Assembly: GCA_020054035.1 (NCBI GenBank)
Contig: JAGVLY010000011.1
Span: 1 to 42,148 of the forward strand
Origin: Bacteroidia bacterium
GTDB taxonomy: Bacteria > Bacteroidota > Bacteroidia > SXHM01
Direction: 5' to 3'
Length of the DNA: 42,148 nt
The position numbers and the translations under genes are program-made. Numbering within the stretch: the first letter of the stretch is position 1; each line of letters opens with the position of its first letter. The notes under the pieces were generated by a model, which was not told where the DNA came from, did not search any database, and saw only the letters and a program-made list of their open reading frames with translations. This document shows positions 1-8,739 of the stretch, piece after piece.

Positions 1-182
1 CTTCTCCATGCTATGGAGCGCATAAGGGACTTACACCCTCTGGGTTTTTCTTCTAATTCAAAGAACTATATTTGCCATTCAGGGCACACACATAGCCTTG
101 CCTAAATGCGGGGTGCTGTGGAACTTCAAACGGCATTACTTTTTACATACTTTTGTCGGTAAGGACACTGTTGTGCATCTAA
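1..182. other. Left edge with no supported gene
   Basis: I see no supportable gene here. The reading frame of the downstream surface protein is closed by a TAA at 180-182. A different plus frame stays open from about 90 to 256, but its translation does not look like an adhesin repeat. The stretch may be an inserted element, a degraded part of the adhesin gene, or a misassembled contig end. The sequence alone does not decide which. Confidence 0.4.
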
Positions 183-1715
183 TACCCGCACTTCGGCAAG
201 CCCTCAAACGTTGTTTACACGATTGCTTCAACAGGCTGTTCGCCACAGACGTTTAAAGATACAATCTATGTAATAGACCCGCCCACCATACAAACAGGGG
301 GGGCTAATATGACCTGTTTTGGTCTTTGTGACGGTATGGTTACCCTTTTAATTAATGGTGTGCATAATGATTACGTTACAAGATGGGATGACCCTGATAG
401 CACCTATGCAATTTCAATTTCCGGTCTTTGTGCAGGAGACTATACAGCTACTGTTAAGGATATCTATGGATGCACCGCATCTTCCGGGCCACTTACTGTG
501 AATGAACCTGATCAAGTAATAGTGGAAGCCGGGTCGGATATTTTTATTTGTATTGGTGACTCGCCTTATAAAATACACACTACCACCTCGGGCGGAACAG
601 GTTCAAATTATACCTATAGCTGGGAGCCGGGAATGGTTGCAGGGTTAGATGACCCCACATTAGAAGCCCCTACCCTTACTCCTAATGGATTATCCTATGG
701 TGAGTTTTATGTTACAGCTACGGATGGCAATGGGTGTTCCGGTTCAGATTATCTAGAAGTATTTATGACCCCGGCAAGCATTATGGGAACAGTTTTTAGA
801 GATGGGTTAGGAACCCCGCAGACCAGCGGTAACGTTTACCTGATAAAAGTAGATGCACCTGATATGCAATGGATGTACTTAGATACCGTTCCGGTGAATA
901 ATACTAATGGAACCTACTTTTTTCCTTCTGTTCCTATGAATGATGTGATTGTTCTTTATCGTCCTGAAGAATCTGTGCCTGTAAGCTACCTGCCAACTTA
1001 TTATGGCGATACAACGGATTGGGAAGGTGCATTTCAGATAAGCCCTAATTGCGGTGACGCCTTCACAGGTAAAAATATTACTTGCGAGCAGCCACTGAAT
1101 GAATACCTGGATGGAACTTGCACATTCACAGGAACGGTGTATTTAGTGCGCACCGGTAAAACATTAACCGAAGACCCCATTCCATTGATTGATGTAATAG
1201 TGAAGAAAACCCCTCCGGGCAATGCTGCCGTTACTTATGATATAACAGATGCTAGTGGAGTATTCCTGATCAATAACATTGATACCGGTGGAGTATACAC
1301 CTTCCAAGTAATGATACCGGGAATAGGTATGCAGGAAAATTATCCTATTGAAGTGGAGGTGGATGATCTGGGATATAATAACCTTGATTTTTATGCCGTG
1401 GTTGATACTATTACAGGAGAAGCTGGCATTTATACTGCAAACCCTGATGGTATTTCGCCCATAAAACGCGACCATAAGGATATGCTTGTATTTCCAAATC
1501 CTTTTACGGATCACATACAATTGATATTTGCCAATGAGCCTTCCGCAACTTTTACTGTAAACCTGTTTGATGTTACAGGGAAACTTATAACCGCTGTTGC
1601 TGAACAAACCGGCAACCTTTACTTATTAAACACCGGAATGCTTGACCAAGGCATATACATTGCCGAGGTAAGAACAGAAAACGAAGTGTTTCGCACACGG
1701 GTGATAAAAAAGTAA
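183..1715 (+). CDS. T9SS type A sorting-domain surface protein, 5' end missing or broken
   Basis: This is the C-terminal part of an exported cell-surface protein. The first ATG in frame is at 309, but the frame is open back to 183, and the residues before the ATG (ending in TGCSPQTFKDTIYVIDPPT) read like adhesin sequence. The gene therefore probably began further upstream and is truncated or broken near 183. After beta-rich SprB/PKD-like sequence come two carboxypeptidase-regulatory-like beta-sandwiches, one beginning IMGTVFRDGLGTP and one beginning GTVYLVRTGKTL. The last ~75 residues are a type A T9SS sorting domain: the LVFPNPFTDHI motif, a 'NLFDVTGKLI' strand and a final basic VIKK. Such domains direct export through the type IX system and attachment or release at the outer membrane. 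No signal peptide is visible because the N-terminus is missing. A strong terminator follows. Confidence 0.75.
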   Translation, partial: YPHFGKPSNVVYTIASTGCSPQTFKDTIYVIDPPTIQTGGANMTCFGLCDGMVTLLINGVHNDYVTRWDDPDSTYAISISGLCAGDYTATVKDIYGCTASSGPLTVNEPDQVIVEAGSDIFICIGDSPYKIHTTTSGGTGSNYTYSWEPGMVAGLDDPTLEAPTLTPNGLSYGEFYVTATDGNGCSGSDYLEVFMTPASIMGTVFRDGLGTPQTSGNVYLIKVDAPDMQWMYLDTVPVNNTNGTYFFPSVPMNDVIVLYRPEESVPVSYLPTYYGDTTDWEGAFQISPNCGDAFTGKNITCEQPLNEYLDGTCTFTGTVYLVRTGKTLTEDPIPLIDVIVKKTPPGNAAVTYDITDASGVFLINNIDTGGVYTFQVMIPGIGMQENYPIEVEVDDLGYNNLDFYAVVDTITGEAGIYTANPDGISPIKRDHKDMLVFPNPFTDHIQLIFANEPSATFTVNLFDVTGKLITAVAEQTGNLYLLNTGMLDQGIYIAEVRTENEVFRTRVIKK

Positions 1716-1736
1716 TCGATAAAATAGATGAAAAAT

Positions 1737-1772
1737 AAAAAGCCATGTATCAGTTTTGATACATGGCTTTTT
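1737..1772 (+). terminator. Rho-independent terminator
   Basis: There is a perfect 16-bp inverted repeat (1737-1752 with 1757-1772) and a GTTT loop. The outer ends are A5 and T5, so the hairpin ends in a T-run on both strands. It lies 21 bp after the adhesin stop codon. Confidence 0.92.
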
Positions 1773-1848
1773 ATTTAAAGTGACCATATTTAATATGAAA
1801 ACCTATTTTAACATGTATCGTTAAACGACAGATTAAATTCCTCTCGTC

Positions 1849-2940
1849 ATGCCCGAATCCAAAAGTTATTACCTGTTCAAAAAGCTCAGTAGCGACAGGC
1901 TGAGCCTCATTTTCAACGGAGAAGTAAACGATAAAATCACTGACGGAATTATCCGCCTTACCGATTTTAACGTCAATAGTCTTGAAGATCTGTCGAAAAT
2001 GCGCAACCGTGTAAACTACATTATGGTTGAGTGTTTTCAAAATCTGGTGCGCCATGGCAAACCTGAGAACAGCGAGGGTTTGAATGACAGCACCCTCTTT
2101 TCAACCCGTGTAATAGGTCAGGCAAACTACATCAGCTCCATCAACCTGATTGATGCTAGCAGAGCCGATATGCTTAAAGAGAAATTGCACCAGCTCAATC
2201 ACCTTGAAAAAGACAAGTTGAAAGCCTTGTATTTTGAGATTCTTGAAAACAAACAATTCAGCGATAAAGGCGGAGCCGGTCTAGGTCTTATTGAAATAGC
2301 CCGCAAAGCAGGTCAGCCTATTGACCATTCCATTGAAAGCATAAACGATAAGTTTTATAATTTTTATCTGTCACTCAAATTAGCCTCGCGCGAAGACCTT
2401 ATGCAACGCAGCCATGGCGAAACCCTGCGTTTTACTCGCCAGTTTGATGACGAGATAAAAAACTCAAACATACTGATGGTTTATAAAGGCGATTTTTCAA
2501 AAGAATCAATCCTGCCCATCATCAACATTATTCAGGAACGCATGTATTCGCCTGACGAAAGTTCGCGCGGAAAAAGCCTCTACTCTATTTTGGTTGAATT
2601 GCTGCAAAACGTTTCGCGCCACTCTTTAGACACCCAAAATAAAGAAGGTCTTTTTATGATTACCTTTCACGACAATACCTACACCATCAGCGCAGGTAAT
2701 ATGGTAACTGTAGAAACAAAAAATATTCTTGCCGAAAAAATTGACAGCTTAAACAAACTGAATAATTACGAATTGAAAGACCTTTACAAGAAAACCCTGA
2801 AAGAAGGCATGTTCAGCGAAAAAGGCGGAGGCGGACTGGGTATGATTGAAATAGCCCGCGAAAGCAGCGGTCCGCTTAAAGGAACATTTGATGATGCAGA
2901 CAACAACTTAAGTTTTTTTACCCTAAACGTAACGTTCTAA
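1849..2940 (+). CDS. Tandem-duplicated SiaB-like (DUF6272) protein kinase
   Basis: The protein resembles two copies of the SiaB/DUF6272 domain, a GHKL-type ATP-binding fold related to anti-sigma-factor kinases. Copy 1 (about residues 1-180) has an N-box-like VECFQNLVRHG and a G-box-like KGGAGLGLIEIAR. Copy 2 (about 190-363) has VELLQNVSRHS and KGGGGLGMIEIAR. In Pseudomonas, SiaB phosphorylates SiaC and the phosphatase SiaA removes the phosphate. Here the gene is first in a tight operon with a SiaC-like protein (6 bp downstream) and a SpoIIE/PP2C phosphatase, so the same partner-switching role is inferred. The unusual point is that both copies sit in one polypeptide and both keep the E...N and glycine-rich motifs. 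This may allow an internal dimer. The -33/-7 elements upstream are not clear. Confidence 0.8.
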   Translation: MPESKSYYLFKKLSSDRLSLIFNGEVNDKITDGIIRLTDFNVNSLEDLSKMRNRVNYIMVECFQNLVRHGKPENSEGLNDSTLFSTRVIGQANYISSINLIDASRADMLKEKLHQLNHLEKDKLKALYFEILENKQFSDKGGAGLGLIEIARKAGQPIDHSIESINDKFYNFYLSLKLASREDLMQRSHGETLRFTRQFDDEIKNSNILMVYKGDFSKESILPIINIIQERMYSPDESSRGKSLYSILVELLQNVSRHSLDTQNKEGLFMITFHDNTYTISAGNMVTVETKNILAEKIDSLNKLNNYELKDLYKKTLKEGMFSEKGGGGLGMIEIARESSGPLKGTFDDADNNLSFFTLNVTF

Positions 2941-2946
2941 CACACC

Positions 2947-3324
2947 ATGCCAGAAGTAATAAATATACCCGCTACCGAAGATACACCAGCAATTATATTG
3001 GATGCCGTTAAAGGACAAATATCTATATCAGGCAAAGCACTGCCCGAAGATTCACTTGCATTCTTTAAACCCATTTATGACTGGTTGAAAGAATATTATC
3101 AGTCTCCACTTGCCACCACTGAGCTGCATCTGCATTTAGATTACATCAACTCGGCATCAACCCGCCACCTGTTCAACATCATCAGCGGTATGCAGGATTT
3201 AATTGACAAACAAAAAAACGCCAAAGTAATCTGGCACTGCAAAAGCAGTGACGAAATGATGAAAACAAAAGGCGAAGAATTGCAAAGCATTGTGGATATT
3301 TCGTTTGAAATAAAGGAAAGCTAA
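2947..3324 (+). CDS. SiaC-like DUF1987 phospho-switch protein
   Basis: This is a small, soluble DUF1987-family protein of the usual length (about 125 residues). In Pseudomonas SiaC, phosphorylation of one threonine controls binding to a diguanylate cyclase. The equivalent segment here is probably LDYINSASTRHLFNI, with Ser69, Ser71 or Thr72 as candidate acceptors. That alignment is from memory and is an inference. The fold also resembles STAS-type anti-sigma antagonists. The gene lies between the kinase-like gene (6-bp gap) and the phosphatase gene (3-bp gap), which supports a three-component switch. No diguanylate cyclase (SiaD) gene is adjacent, so the downstream target is unknown. Confidence 0.8.
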   Translation: MPEVINIPATEDTPAIILDAVKGQISISGKALPEDSLAFFKPIYDWLKEYYQSPLATTELHLHLDYINSASTRHLFNIISGMQDLIDKQKNAKVIWHCKSSDEMMKTKGEELQSIVDISFEIKES

Positions 3325-3327
3325 TTA

Positions 3328-4410
3328 ATGAATTACAGAACACGTTATTTTATTTACGGAGCTATCTTCGGATGCTTCTTTCCCGTTATTTCCAGCATAG
3401 TTGACCTGCTTGTTCAGGGATTGCCTTTCAGCTTAGACAGCATCATGCAGGTGCAGCGCACCCAGCCACTGCATTGGGTAATTGACAGCGCCCCGCTTTT
3501 TCTCGGTGTGTTTGCCATGCTTGCCGGAATAAAACAGGATGAGGTAATGCAGATGAATCAAAATCTGGAACAGAAAGTTCAGGAACGCACCCGTGATTTG
3601 CATGAGAAAAACAGTGAGTTATCCATAGCGCAGAAAGATTTAAGTAAATCACTTGAAAAAATATCACAAAGTATTGACTATGCGCAGCGCATACAAATGG
3701 CATTGATTTCAAATGCCGAACAAATGAAAACGGATTTCCCCGGTTCATTCTTTTTGTTTCGTCCGCGCGATGTGGTAAGCGGTGATTTTTTATGGTATCA
3801 TCGTTCAAACGGTTATGTGTATGTGGCAGCAGTAGATTGCACAGGGCACGGAGTTCCCGGAGCCTTTATGTCATTAATCGGGTATTGTTTGCTCAACAAA
3901 ATTACCAGTGAAAATAAACATGCCGGCACTGCCGAAATCTTGGATACTATTCACATTGAAATTCAAAAAATACTGAATCAGAAACGTGATTCGGAAGTAC
4001 ATGACGGAATGGAAATGGCACTTTGCCGTATCGACACCAAAAACAAAACCGTTGATTTTTCAGGCGCAGGAATGGGGCTGTGTTACATCAGCGCCAATGG
4101 TAATATGCGTGAAGTTAAAGCAGATTTCTTCAGCCTCGGAGGATTTCACTTCAAACCTAATTTCAAATATTCTACGCAAACAATCTCGTATCAGGCGGGC
4201 GATCGCTTCTATATGTTCAGCGATGGTATCACTGACCAGTTTAATGCGCAGGACGAAAAATTCGGGCTAACCCGTTTGCGCAAAAACATGGCAGCGCATT
4301 CAAATAAACCTGCTGCCGAGCAAGAAAAAATATTCTCTGCTGAAATTGACAACTGGAAAAAATCTACCCGACAGTTAGATGATATGATGCTGGCAGGAAT
4401 AGCGTTGTAA
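3328..4410 (+). CDS. Membrane-anchored SpoIIE/PP2C-family phosphatase (SiaA-like)
   Basis: Two N-terminal hydrophobic segments (about residues 8-30 and 52-70) are followed by a charged coiled coil (about 75-130) and a SpoIIE-type PP2M phosphatase domain. The metal-binding motifs are all present: VVSGDFLW, DCTGHGVPGAFMS, FSDGITDQF and the terminal RQLDDMMLAGI. By analogy with SiaA it should dephosphorylate the DUF1987 protein encoded just upstream, with the membrane segments or coiled coil carrying the signal. There is no separate HAMP or large periplasmic sensor domain, so the stimulus is unclear. It is the last gene of the operon. The convergent ferritin gene ends 2 bp after it. Confidence 0.88.
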   Translation: MNYRTRYFIYGAIFGCFFPVISSIVDLLVQGLPFSLDSIMQVQRTQPLHWVIDSAPLFLGVFAMLAGIKQDEVMQMNQNLEQKVQERTRDLHEKNSELSIAQKDLSKSLEKISQSIDYAQRIQMALISNAEQMKTDFPGSFFLFRPRDVVSGDFLWYHRSNGYVYVAAVDCTGHGVPGAFMSLIGYCLLNKITSENKHAGTAEILDTIHIEIQKILNQKRDSEVHDGMEMALCRIDTKNKTVDFSGAGMGLCYISANGNMREVKADFFSLGGFHFKPNFKYSTQTISYQAGDRFYMFSDGITDQFNAQDEKFGLTRLRKNMAAHSNKPAAEQEKIFSAEIDNWKKSTRQLDDMMLAGIAL

Positions 4411-4411
4411 A

Positions 4412-4936
4412 TTATTTCCCCGCATCCGCAGCATCTGCTGCCGGTGCAGCTGCCATAGAAGCCAGATCACGGTCAAAAAGATAAAGCCCGCCACGGTCTT
4501 CACCCAGCAATTCTAATTTATCAAGAATAGTCATGGCTTGTTTTTCCTCTTCAACTTGTTCCGAAACGTACCATTGCAGAAAGTTGTGGGTGGTATAGTC
4601 TTTCTCTTTCAGGCAGGCATCCACTAATTTATTGATCTCGTGAGTTACAGCTAATTCGTGTTTCAGCAAATCTTCAAAAACTTCTTTTACGTTTTTAAAT
4701 TTTGCCTTTGGTGCTTTTGAACCACCGACAACAGCGTGAGCTCCGCGCTCGTTTATGAAATGAAAAAGTTTAAGCATGTGAACACGCTCTTCATCTGCCT
4801 GTCCGTAAAGAAATCCTGAAACTCCGTTCAGTCCCTTTGCCTCAGCCCACGAAGCCATGGCTAAATAAAATTGTGATGATTCAAATTCTAACTGAACTTG
4901 TTCGTTCAGCAGTTTCTCTATATTTTTTGATAGCAT
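4412..4936 (-). CDS. ftnA: Bacterial non-haem ferritin
   Basis: An iron-storage ferritin that would assemble into a 24-subunit cage and oxidise Fe(II). The ferroxidase ligands known from E. coli FtnA are visible at matching positions: Glu17, Glu50, His53, Glu94 and Gln127, with Glu49, Glu126, Glu129 and Glu130 as the third-site candidates. The length (174 residues) is normal apart from an Ala/Asp-rich C-terminal tail (MAAAPAADAADAGK). The gene appears to be monocistronic, with a TAnnTTTG-like -7 element 24 bp before the ATG. No Fur-like operator was identified with confidence. Confidence 0.95.
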   Translation of the reverse strand: MLSKNIEKLLNEQVQLEFESSQFYLAMASWAEAKGLNGVSGFLYGQADEERVHMLKLFHFINERGAHAVVGGSKAPKAKFKNVKEVFEDLLKHELAVTHEINKLVDACLKEKDYTTHNFLQWYVSEQVEEEKQAMTILDKLELLGEDRGGLYLFDRDLASMAAAPAADAADAGK

Positions 4937-4959
4937 AATTTCTTGTTTTTTAGTTGTTA

Positions 4960-4967
4960 CAAAATTA
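4960..4967 (-). promoter_or_regulatory. Candidate -7 promoter element of the ferritin gene
   Basis: On the minus strand this reads TAATTTTG, a match to the Bacteroidota -7 consensus TAnnTTTG. It lies 24 bp before the ferritin ATG. I do not see a clean TTTG -33 partner at the usual spacing. Confidence 0.45.
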
Positions 4968-4989
4968 ACAAAATATAAGCTGAAAAGTT

Positions 4990-5499
4990 CTAAAGCCCGT
5001 ATCTTTCAGTTAACACATTGAGGTGATGAAGTTCGTGTCCGGCAATAACATAGAGCAGGGAAATAACGGATGCAGGATTGTTGTTGGTTGTTCCTTTACG
5101 CGAAAATTGTTCTTCGTCAAATGATTTAACAAGGTATAAAGTGCTTTGTCTTACGGATAAAAATTCTTCAAGCACATCTGCAAGCGTTCGTTTTTCTGCA
5201 GCACAATTATTTGCCCAGATATTTTCGTCATAACCGGGAAGTGGTGTGTTGTCAGCTCTTGCAATGGTTAAAGCGCGATAAGCAAAAACCCTTTCGGTAT
5301 CAGTGATATGAATGATTACTTGCTTAACACTCCATTTTCCATCAGCATAAGCGTAATCAGCTTTTTCTTCCGGAATGGATTTCAAAAAATCACGCGTGGT
5401 TCTCAAATTGCTTTCGAGAACAGCTATAATATTTTCGCCTTTTACCAGCGAAATATAATTGTCGAAATAAGGATTGTAGTCACCCTGTTGCGGTCTCAT
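4990..5499 (-). CDS. DinB/YfiT-like four-helix metal-binding protein
   Basis: A protein of the DinB-2 superfamily (DinB/YfiT/bacillithiol transferase-like). The expected three-histidine metal site can be seen as the His in KQVIIHITDTERV and the C-terminal HELHHLNVL motif. Members use a divalent metal and often transfer thiols or hydrolyse small substrates. The substrate cannot be told from the sequence. The stop codon of the upstream VOC gene is 3 bp before this ATG, so the two are co-transcribed. An N-terminal segment with NPYFDNYISLV is typical of the family. Confidence 0.82.
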   Translation of the reverse strand: MRPQQGDYNPYFDNYISLVKGENIIAVLESNLRTTRDFLKSIPEEKADYAYADGKWSVKQVIIHITDTERVFAYRALTIARADNTPLPGYDENIWANNCAAEKRTLADVLEEFLSVRQSTLYLVKSFDEEQFSRKGTTNNNPASVISLLYVIAGHELHHLNVLTERYGL

Positions 5500-5502
5500 T
5501 TT

Positions 5503-5922
5503 CTAGGTTGCAAAAATGGAAGCATCGCTTTTGAATGCTTTAAACTCCAGAGCATTTCCGCTTGGGTCAAGAAAAAACATAGTGGCCTGTTCCCCCACCT
5601 GTCCTTTAAAGCGAATATAGGGTTCAATAATAAATTTGATGTTGTGTGTTTTCAGATTTTCTGCCAGTTTTTCCCATTGTTCCATTTCCAGAATTGCACC
5701 CCAATGCAATACGGGAACATTTTTCCCGTCAACGGAACTGCCTTCAACCTTGCGGGTTTCAGAAGGTTTTAAATGTGCCGAAAGTTGATGACCAAAAAAA
5801 TCAAAGTCAATCCAGTTTACATCTGTCCGGCCAACTTTGCAGCCAAGAATTTCGGTGTAGAATTTTTTTGTTTCCTGTAAATCTTTTACCGGGAAAGCAA
5901 GGTGAAAAGGGCGGATAGACAT
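5503..5922 (-). CDS. VOC-superfamily glyoxalase/dioxygenase-like protein
   Basis: A single VOC unit with two beta-alpha-beta-beta-beta halves. The metal-ligand candidates are His in FHLAFPVKDL at the N-terminus, His in VLHWGAILE in the middle and Glu in DPSGNALEFKAF at the C-terminus. This gives the usual 2-His-1-Glu pattern. The length of 139 residues is normal. The family includes glyoxalase I, extradiol dioxygenases and resistance proteins, and the reaction here is not known. It is translationally close to the downstream DinB-like gene. Its stop codon is TAG. Confidence 0.85.
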   Translation of the reverse strand: MSIRPFHLAFPVKDLQETKKFYTEILGCKVGRTDVNWIDFDFFGHQLSAHLKPSETRKVEGSSVDGKNVPVLHWGAILEMEQWEKLAENLKTHNIKFIIEPYIRFKGQVGEQATMFFLDPSGNALEFKAFKSDASIFAT

Positions 5923-5953
5923 GTTTAAAGTTTTAAAGTCTAATGTTTAAAGT

Positions 5954-5978
5954 TGTCACCCTGAGCGTAGTCGAAGGG
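5954..5978. repeat. Dispersed 25-bp palindromic repeat, copy 1
   Basis: The segment containing CACCCTGAGCGTAGTCGAAGGG is identical over 25 bp to 24290-24314. Its ends (CCCT...AGGG) are weakly dyad-symmetric. It lies in the intergenic gap upstream of the VOC gene. Similar repeats are common between genes in Bacteroidota genomes. Confidence 0.8.
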
Positions 5979-6015
5979 CTTTAATAATTTTCACAATAAT
6001 AGAGAAAACTATAAA

Positions 6016-8325
6016 TCAATCCAACGCTTTTTTATTGAAAAGAATGTACCCTACGTTAAATAAAAACGACCAGTTGTCGTTTTGCTTGTCATAAAAATTT
6101 GCACTGAAACTCACAGGCGCAATGGGCGAACTAAAGACCAGGGCAAACGAAGCCATAAAGCGTGGCATCTTTATTTTATCGGCATAAGAAGCCGTAAAAT
6201 CATTATTGCGAACTATTTCGCGCCAAGGTTGGAAAGCGTATCCTTCTACCCGCAAATCAAGATTTTTAAGAATTTCAAAAACATTACGTGCGCCTAAACC
6301 TATGTATTGATTAGCCCTGAAATCAGGATAAAACAATGTGCTGCTTTCCGGAAAAGGTTGAAAGGCAGAAGCAAACTGAATAGATGAAGAATAGTTGGCA
6401 AAGAAAGGTTGAGAGCTGTAAACCGCTTCGGCATAAATGCCGAGTTTGTAAAAACTATAGCTGCGGAAATAATTATCAAAAACCACCTTTGCTTGAACCC
6501 AGCGTTTGAAGTCAACTGCACGAACATCACTCATGCCTGTTGTGCCGGGGTTTTCATACACATCGGCTTGAACGTAACGCACGCGCATGTTGAAAAATCT
6601 CCCCTTGTTGGCATATTGTTTCCGGTTGTGAGTATTAGTTTCGTACGAAGCGTGAGTGGATATAAATTTAAATGTTAAATCATCTTTAGTGTCGGTTTGC
6701 AGAAAACTTTTTGTCTGATAATATTCATTGATAATTTGCCCGCCATTAACACCAACCACTACTTTGCCTTTGTAGCTTGCCGGCATTCCTACTGAAATTT
6801 CGCCATCGGTGTCGGTTGAAACAAAGAACGAAGGTTTTATTGTTTCAAAAAAAGTAGTAGCGCTGTTAAAATAGTTCCACTGGTTGATGGTAGCACCTCC
6901 TTCAATATAAAATGGAACTATAAACGGAAAATCTATTCGTGCTTTAATTTGCCCTGAGGTATAAAATCTGCCGAAATAAGTGTTTGCCGAAATGCTCAAA
7001 GCTGTTACGCCAAGGTATTTGTATTGCAATCCAATAAAGGCATTGTTAATGGAACGCGAAGCAAAGTTTCCTCCAAACTGTGCAATAAAATCATTGTCCT
7101 TCTGAATGTCGAGATACAGATCATAGAAGCCTGTGCTGCGGTTTATTTTTGAACGCGGATAAATCTTTTTGATCTTATCATCTGCCACTAATTTAAAATA
7201 TCGTTTCCGTAAATCATTAACACTAATGTTTTCATTTTTCTTCTTTTTCAGACTGCGTTCAACATACAATGCTTCATAGCGGCTGAGACCATTGATATAA
7301 ATATTATCAAAAACCAGAGCATCTTTTTTATTCAGAAAGGCATTCCGTTTTATAGTGCGTTCTTCTACCGAAACTCTTCTGGAAATTGCAGCTTTTATTT
7401 CAGGCATCCGTTTCATGGTTTCTTTATAGCCTTCATCAATCACGTATTTGGATTGGGTGAAATCAAAGAGTCCGATGTCATTCAGTTGCGGCTCAATAAT
7501 AATTCCGTTTTCGCAAATAACACTGTAATCGGTTTTCATCATCAGCATGTTTTTTATCTGGCTGATTACATTGTCTTCGTCAGGTGGTGCGGTGTTTGCA
7601 GCAACCGTACTTCCTATAATTATGTCGGGATAAAAATCTTCCAGCACCACATCGGCTGGGAAGTTGTTATACAAACCACCGTCAAACAAAACCTGTCCGT
7701 CAACGGTAATCGGTTTCAGATAAAACGGATACGAAATAGTAGAGCGAATAGCCTCTGATAGATTTCCTTTTCTGAAAATTACCTGCTTCTTGTTTGCCAC
7801 ATCAGCAGCCACACAGCGGAAGGGAATAAACAAACTGTCGAAGTTATAATTGCAGGCAGCCGAAGCTGCTGAAGACAGTTCCATCAACGAAAAATCCATT
7901 GGAAAAGGCGACATAATGTTAGTAGGCAATACTGCCTTAAACACTGAGTCTTTATCGCGGTTAAAGCGGATGGAAATCCAGTCCGATGCTTCATCGCGCG
8001 ACTTAAAATAATAAAGATATTGTTCTTCTATAACCCCTTTGCTTATGTTGATAAACTGGCGTGAGGTAACATACGCTTCCATTTCAGATGGTGTCATTCC
8101 TGCGGCATACATACCGCCCACCAAGCCACCGGCAGAGGTTCCGGCAATGTAATCAACAGGGATATTGTTTTCTTCCAAGGCTTTCAGTACACCAATATGC
8201 ACCATACCGCTGCTGCCGCCACCGCTTAATACCAAACCAACTTTCTGTGCAAAAGAAAAAAATGAGCAGGCTGTTATAATAAGAAAACAAAGAAGAGTTT
8301 TTCTGACAAAAGCAGTAAAAAACAT
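6016..8325 (-). CDS. Patatin-like phospholipase fused to an Omp85-type outer-membrane barrel
   Basis: A signal peptide (about residues 1-26, ending FSFAQ) is followed by a patatin phospholipase domain. The oxyanion loop GGGSSG is at 35-40, the nucleophile Ser64 is in GTSAGG, and the catalytic Asp215 is in FDGGLYNNFP. A single POTRA-like segment (about 330-410) and a beta-barrel of the Omp85/BamA type to residue 769 follow. This architecture matches PlpD/FplA-type autotransporters (type Vd), in which the barrel places a class A lipase at the cell surface. The catalytic Ser/Asp dyad is intact, so activity is expected. The gene stands alone on the minus strand. The length of about 770 is usual for Bacteroidota members. 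Confidence 0.93.
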   Translation of the reverse strand: MFFTAFVRKTLLCFLIITACSFFSFAQKVGLVLSGGGSSGMVHIGVLKALEENNIPVDYIAGTSAGGLVGGMYAAGMTPSEMEAYVTSRQFINISKGVIEEQYLYYFKSRDEASDWISIRFNRDKDSVFKAVLPTNIMSPFPMDFSLMELSSAASAACNYNFDSLFIPFRCVAADVANKKQVIFRKGNLSEAIRSTISYPFYLKPITVDGQVLFDGGLYNNFPADVVLEDFYPDIIIGSTVAANTAPPDEDNVISQIKNMLMMKTDYSVICENGIIIEPQLNDIGLFDFTQSKYVIDEGYKETMKRMPEIKAAISRRVSVEERTIKRNAFLNKKDALVFDNIYINGLSRYEALYVERSLKKKKNENISVNDLRKRYFKLVADDKIKKIYPRSKINRSTGFYDLYLDIQKDNDFIAQFGGNFASRSINNAFIGLQYKYLGVTALSISANTYFGRFYTSGQIKARIDFPFIVPFYIEGGATINQWNYFNSATTFFETIKPSFFVSTDTDGEISVGMPASYKGKVVVGVNGGQIINEYYQTKSFLQTDTKDDLTFKFISTHASYETNTHNRKQYANKGRFFNMRVRYVQADVYENPGTTGMSDVRAVDFKRWVQAKVVFDNYFRSYSFYKLGIYAEAVYSSQPFFANYSSSIQFASAFQPFPESSTLFYPDFRANQYIGLGARNVFEILKNLDLRVEGYAFQPWREIVRNNDFTASYADKIKMPRFMASFALVFSSPIAPVSFSANFYDKQNDNWSFLFNVGYILFNKKALD

Positions 8326-8388
8326 AACAGCAGGAAAGAATGAGAAGAAGAAAATCCGGCTGTAAAATTAAGAAAGATAAATGCCTCT

Positions 8389-8739
8389 TTACAACAAAAG
8401 CAAAACATTTTCAGGCGGCCTTCCAATCACCGCTTTATTCCCTTTTACTACAATGGGACGTTCAATCAGAATAGGATTTTTTGCCAGCACGTCCATCCAT
8501 TTTTCATCGCTTAGCTTTTTGTCTTTGTATTTTTCAATGAACAGCGGTTCTTTTTTGCGGATAATATCCTGAACACTTAATCCGAGTTTTTTAAGCAATG
8601 CTTTTAGTTCTGTTGCCGAGGGTGGCGTTTTCAGATATTCTACAATTTCAGGCTTTTTCTTTTCTATCAGCGCAAGTGTTTCGCGGCTTTTGGTGCAACG
8701 GGGATTATGATAGATAATCAGCGTATCAGTTTTTGCCAT
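8389..8739 (-). CDS. arsC: ArsC/Spx-family arsenate reductase-like protein
   Basis: A thioredoxin-fold protein of 116 residues in the ArsC/YffB family. The redox cysteine is Cys15 in [11 protein letters not shown]. The arginine ligands of ArsC correspond to [20 protein letters not shown] near the C-terminus. It would reduce arsenate with glutaredoxin, or act as a YffB/Spx-type oxidoreductase of unknown substrate. There is no ars operon nearby, so the arsenate role is only by family. The start codon lies inside the end of prfB (14-bp overlap), which implies translational coupling. Confidence 0.87.
   Translation of the reverse strand: MAKTDTLIIYHNPRCTKSRETLALIEKKKPEIVEYLKTPPSATELKALLKKLGLSVQDIIRKKEPLFIEKYKDKKLSDEKWMDVLAKNPILIERPIVVKGNKAVIGRPPENVLLLL

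Noticed and set aside
170-230. Integron-type attachment site near the left edge
   Set aside because: A GTTG-containing segment near 208 was considered, but it lacks the paired R and L boxes and core of an attC site.
1034-1607. Minus-strand open frames within the adhesin gene
   Set aside because: They are shadows of the plus-strand gene with no motif and no own promoter. The same holds for the many other opposite-strand ORFs in this window.
5954-5978. Rho-independent terminator
   Set aside because: The dyad is too short and lacks a T-run. It is better described as a dispersed repeat.
8389-8739. Arsenic-resistance operon
   Set aside because: Only the ArsC/Spx-like gene is present. It is coupled to prfB and no arsenite pump or regulator is adjacent.
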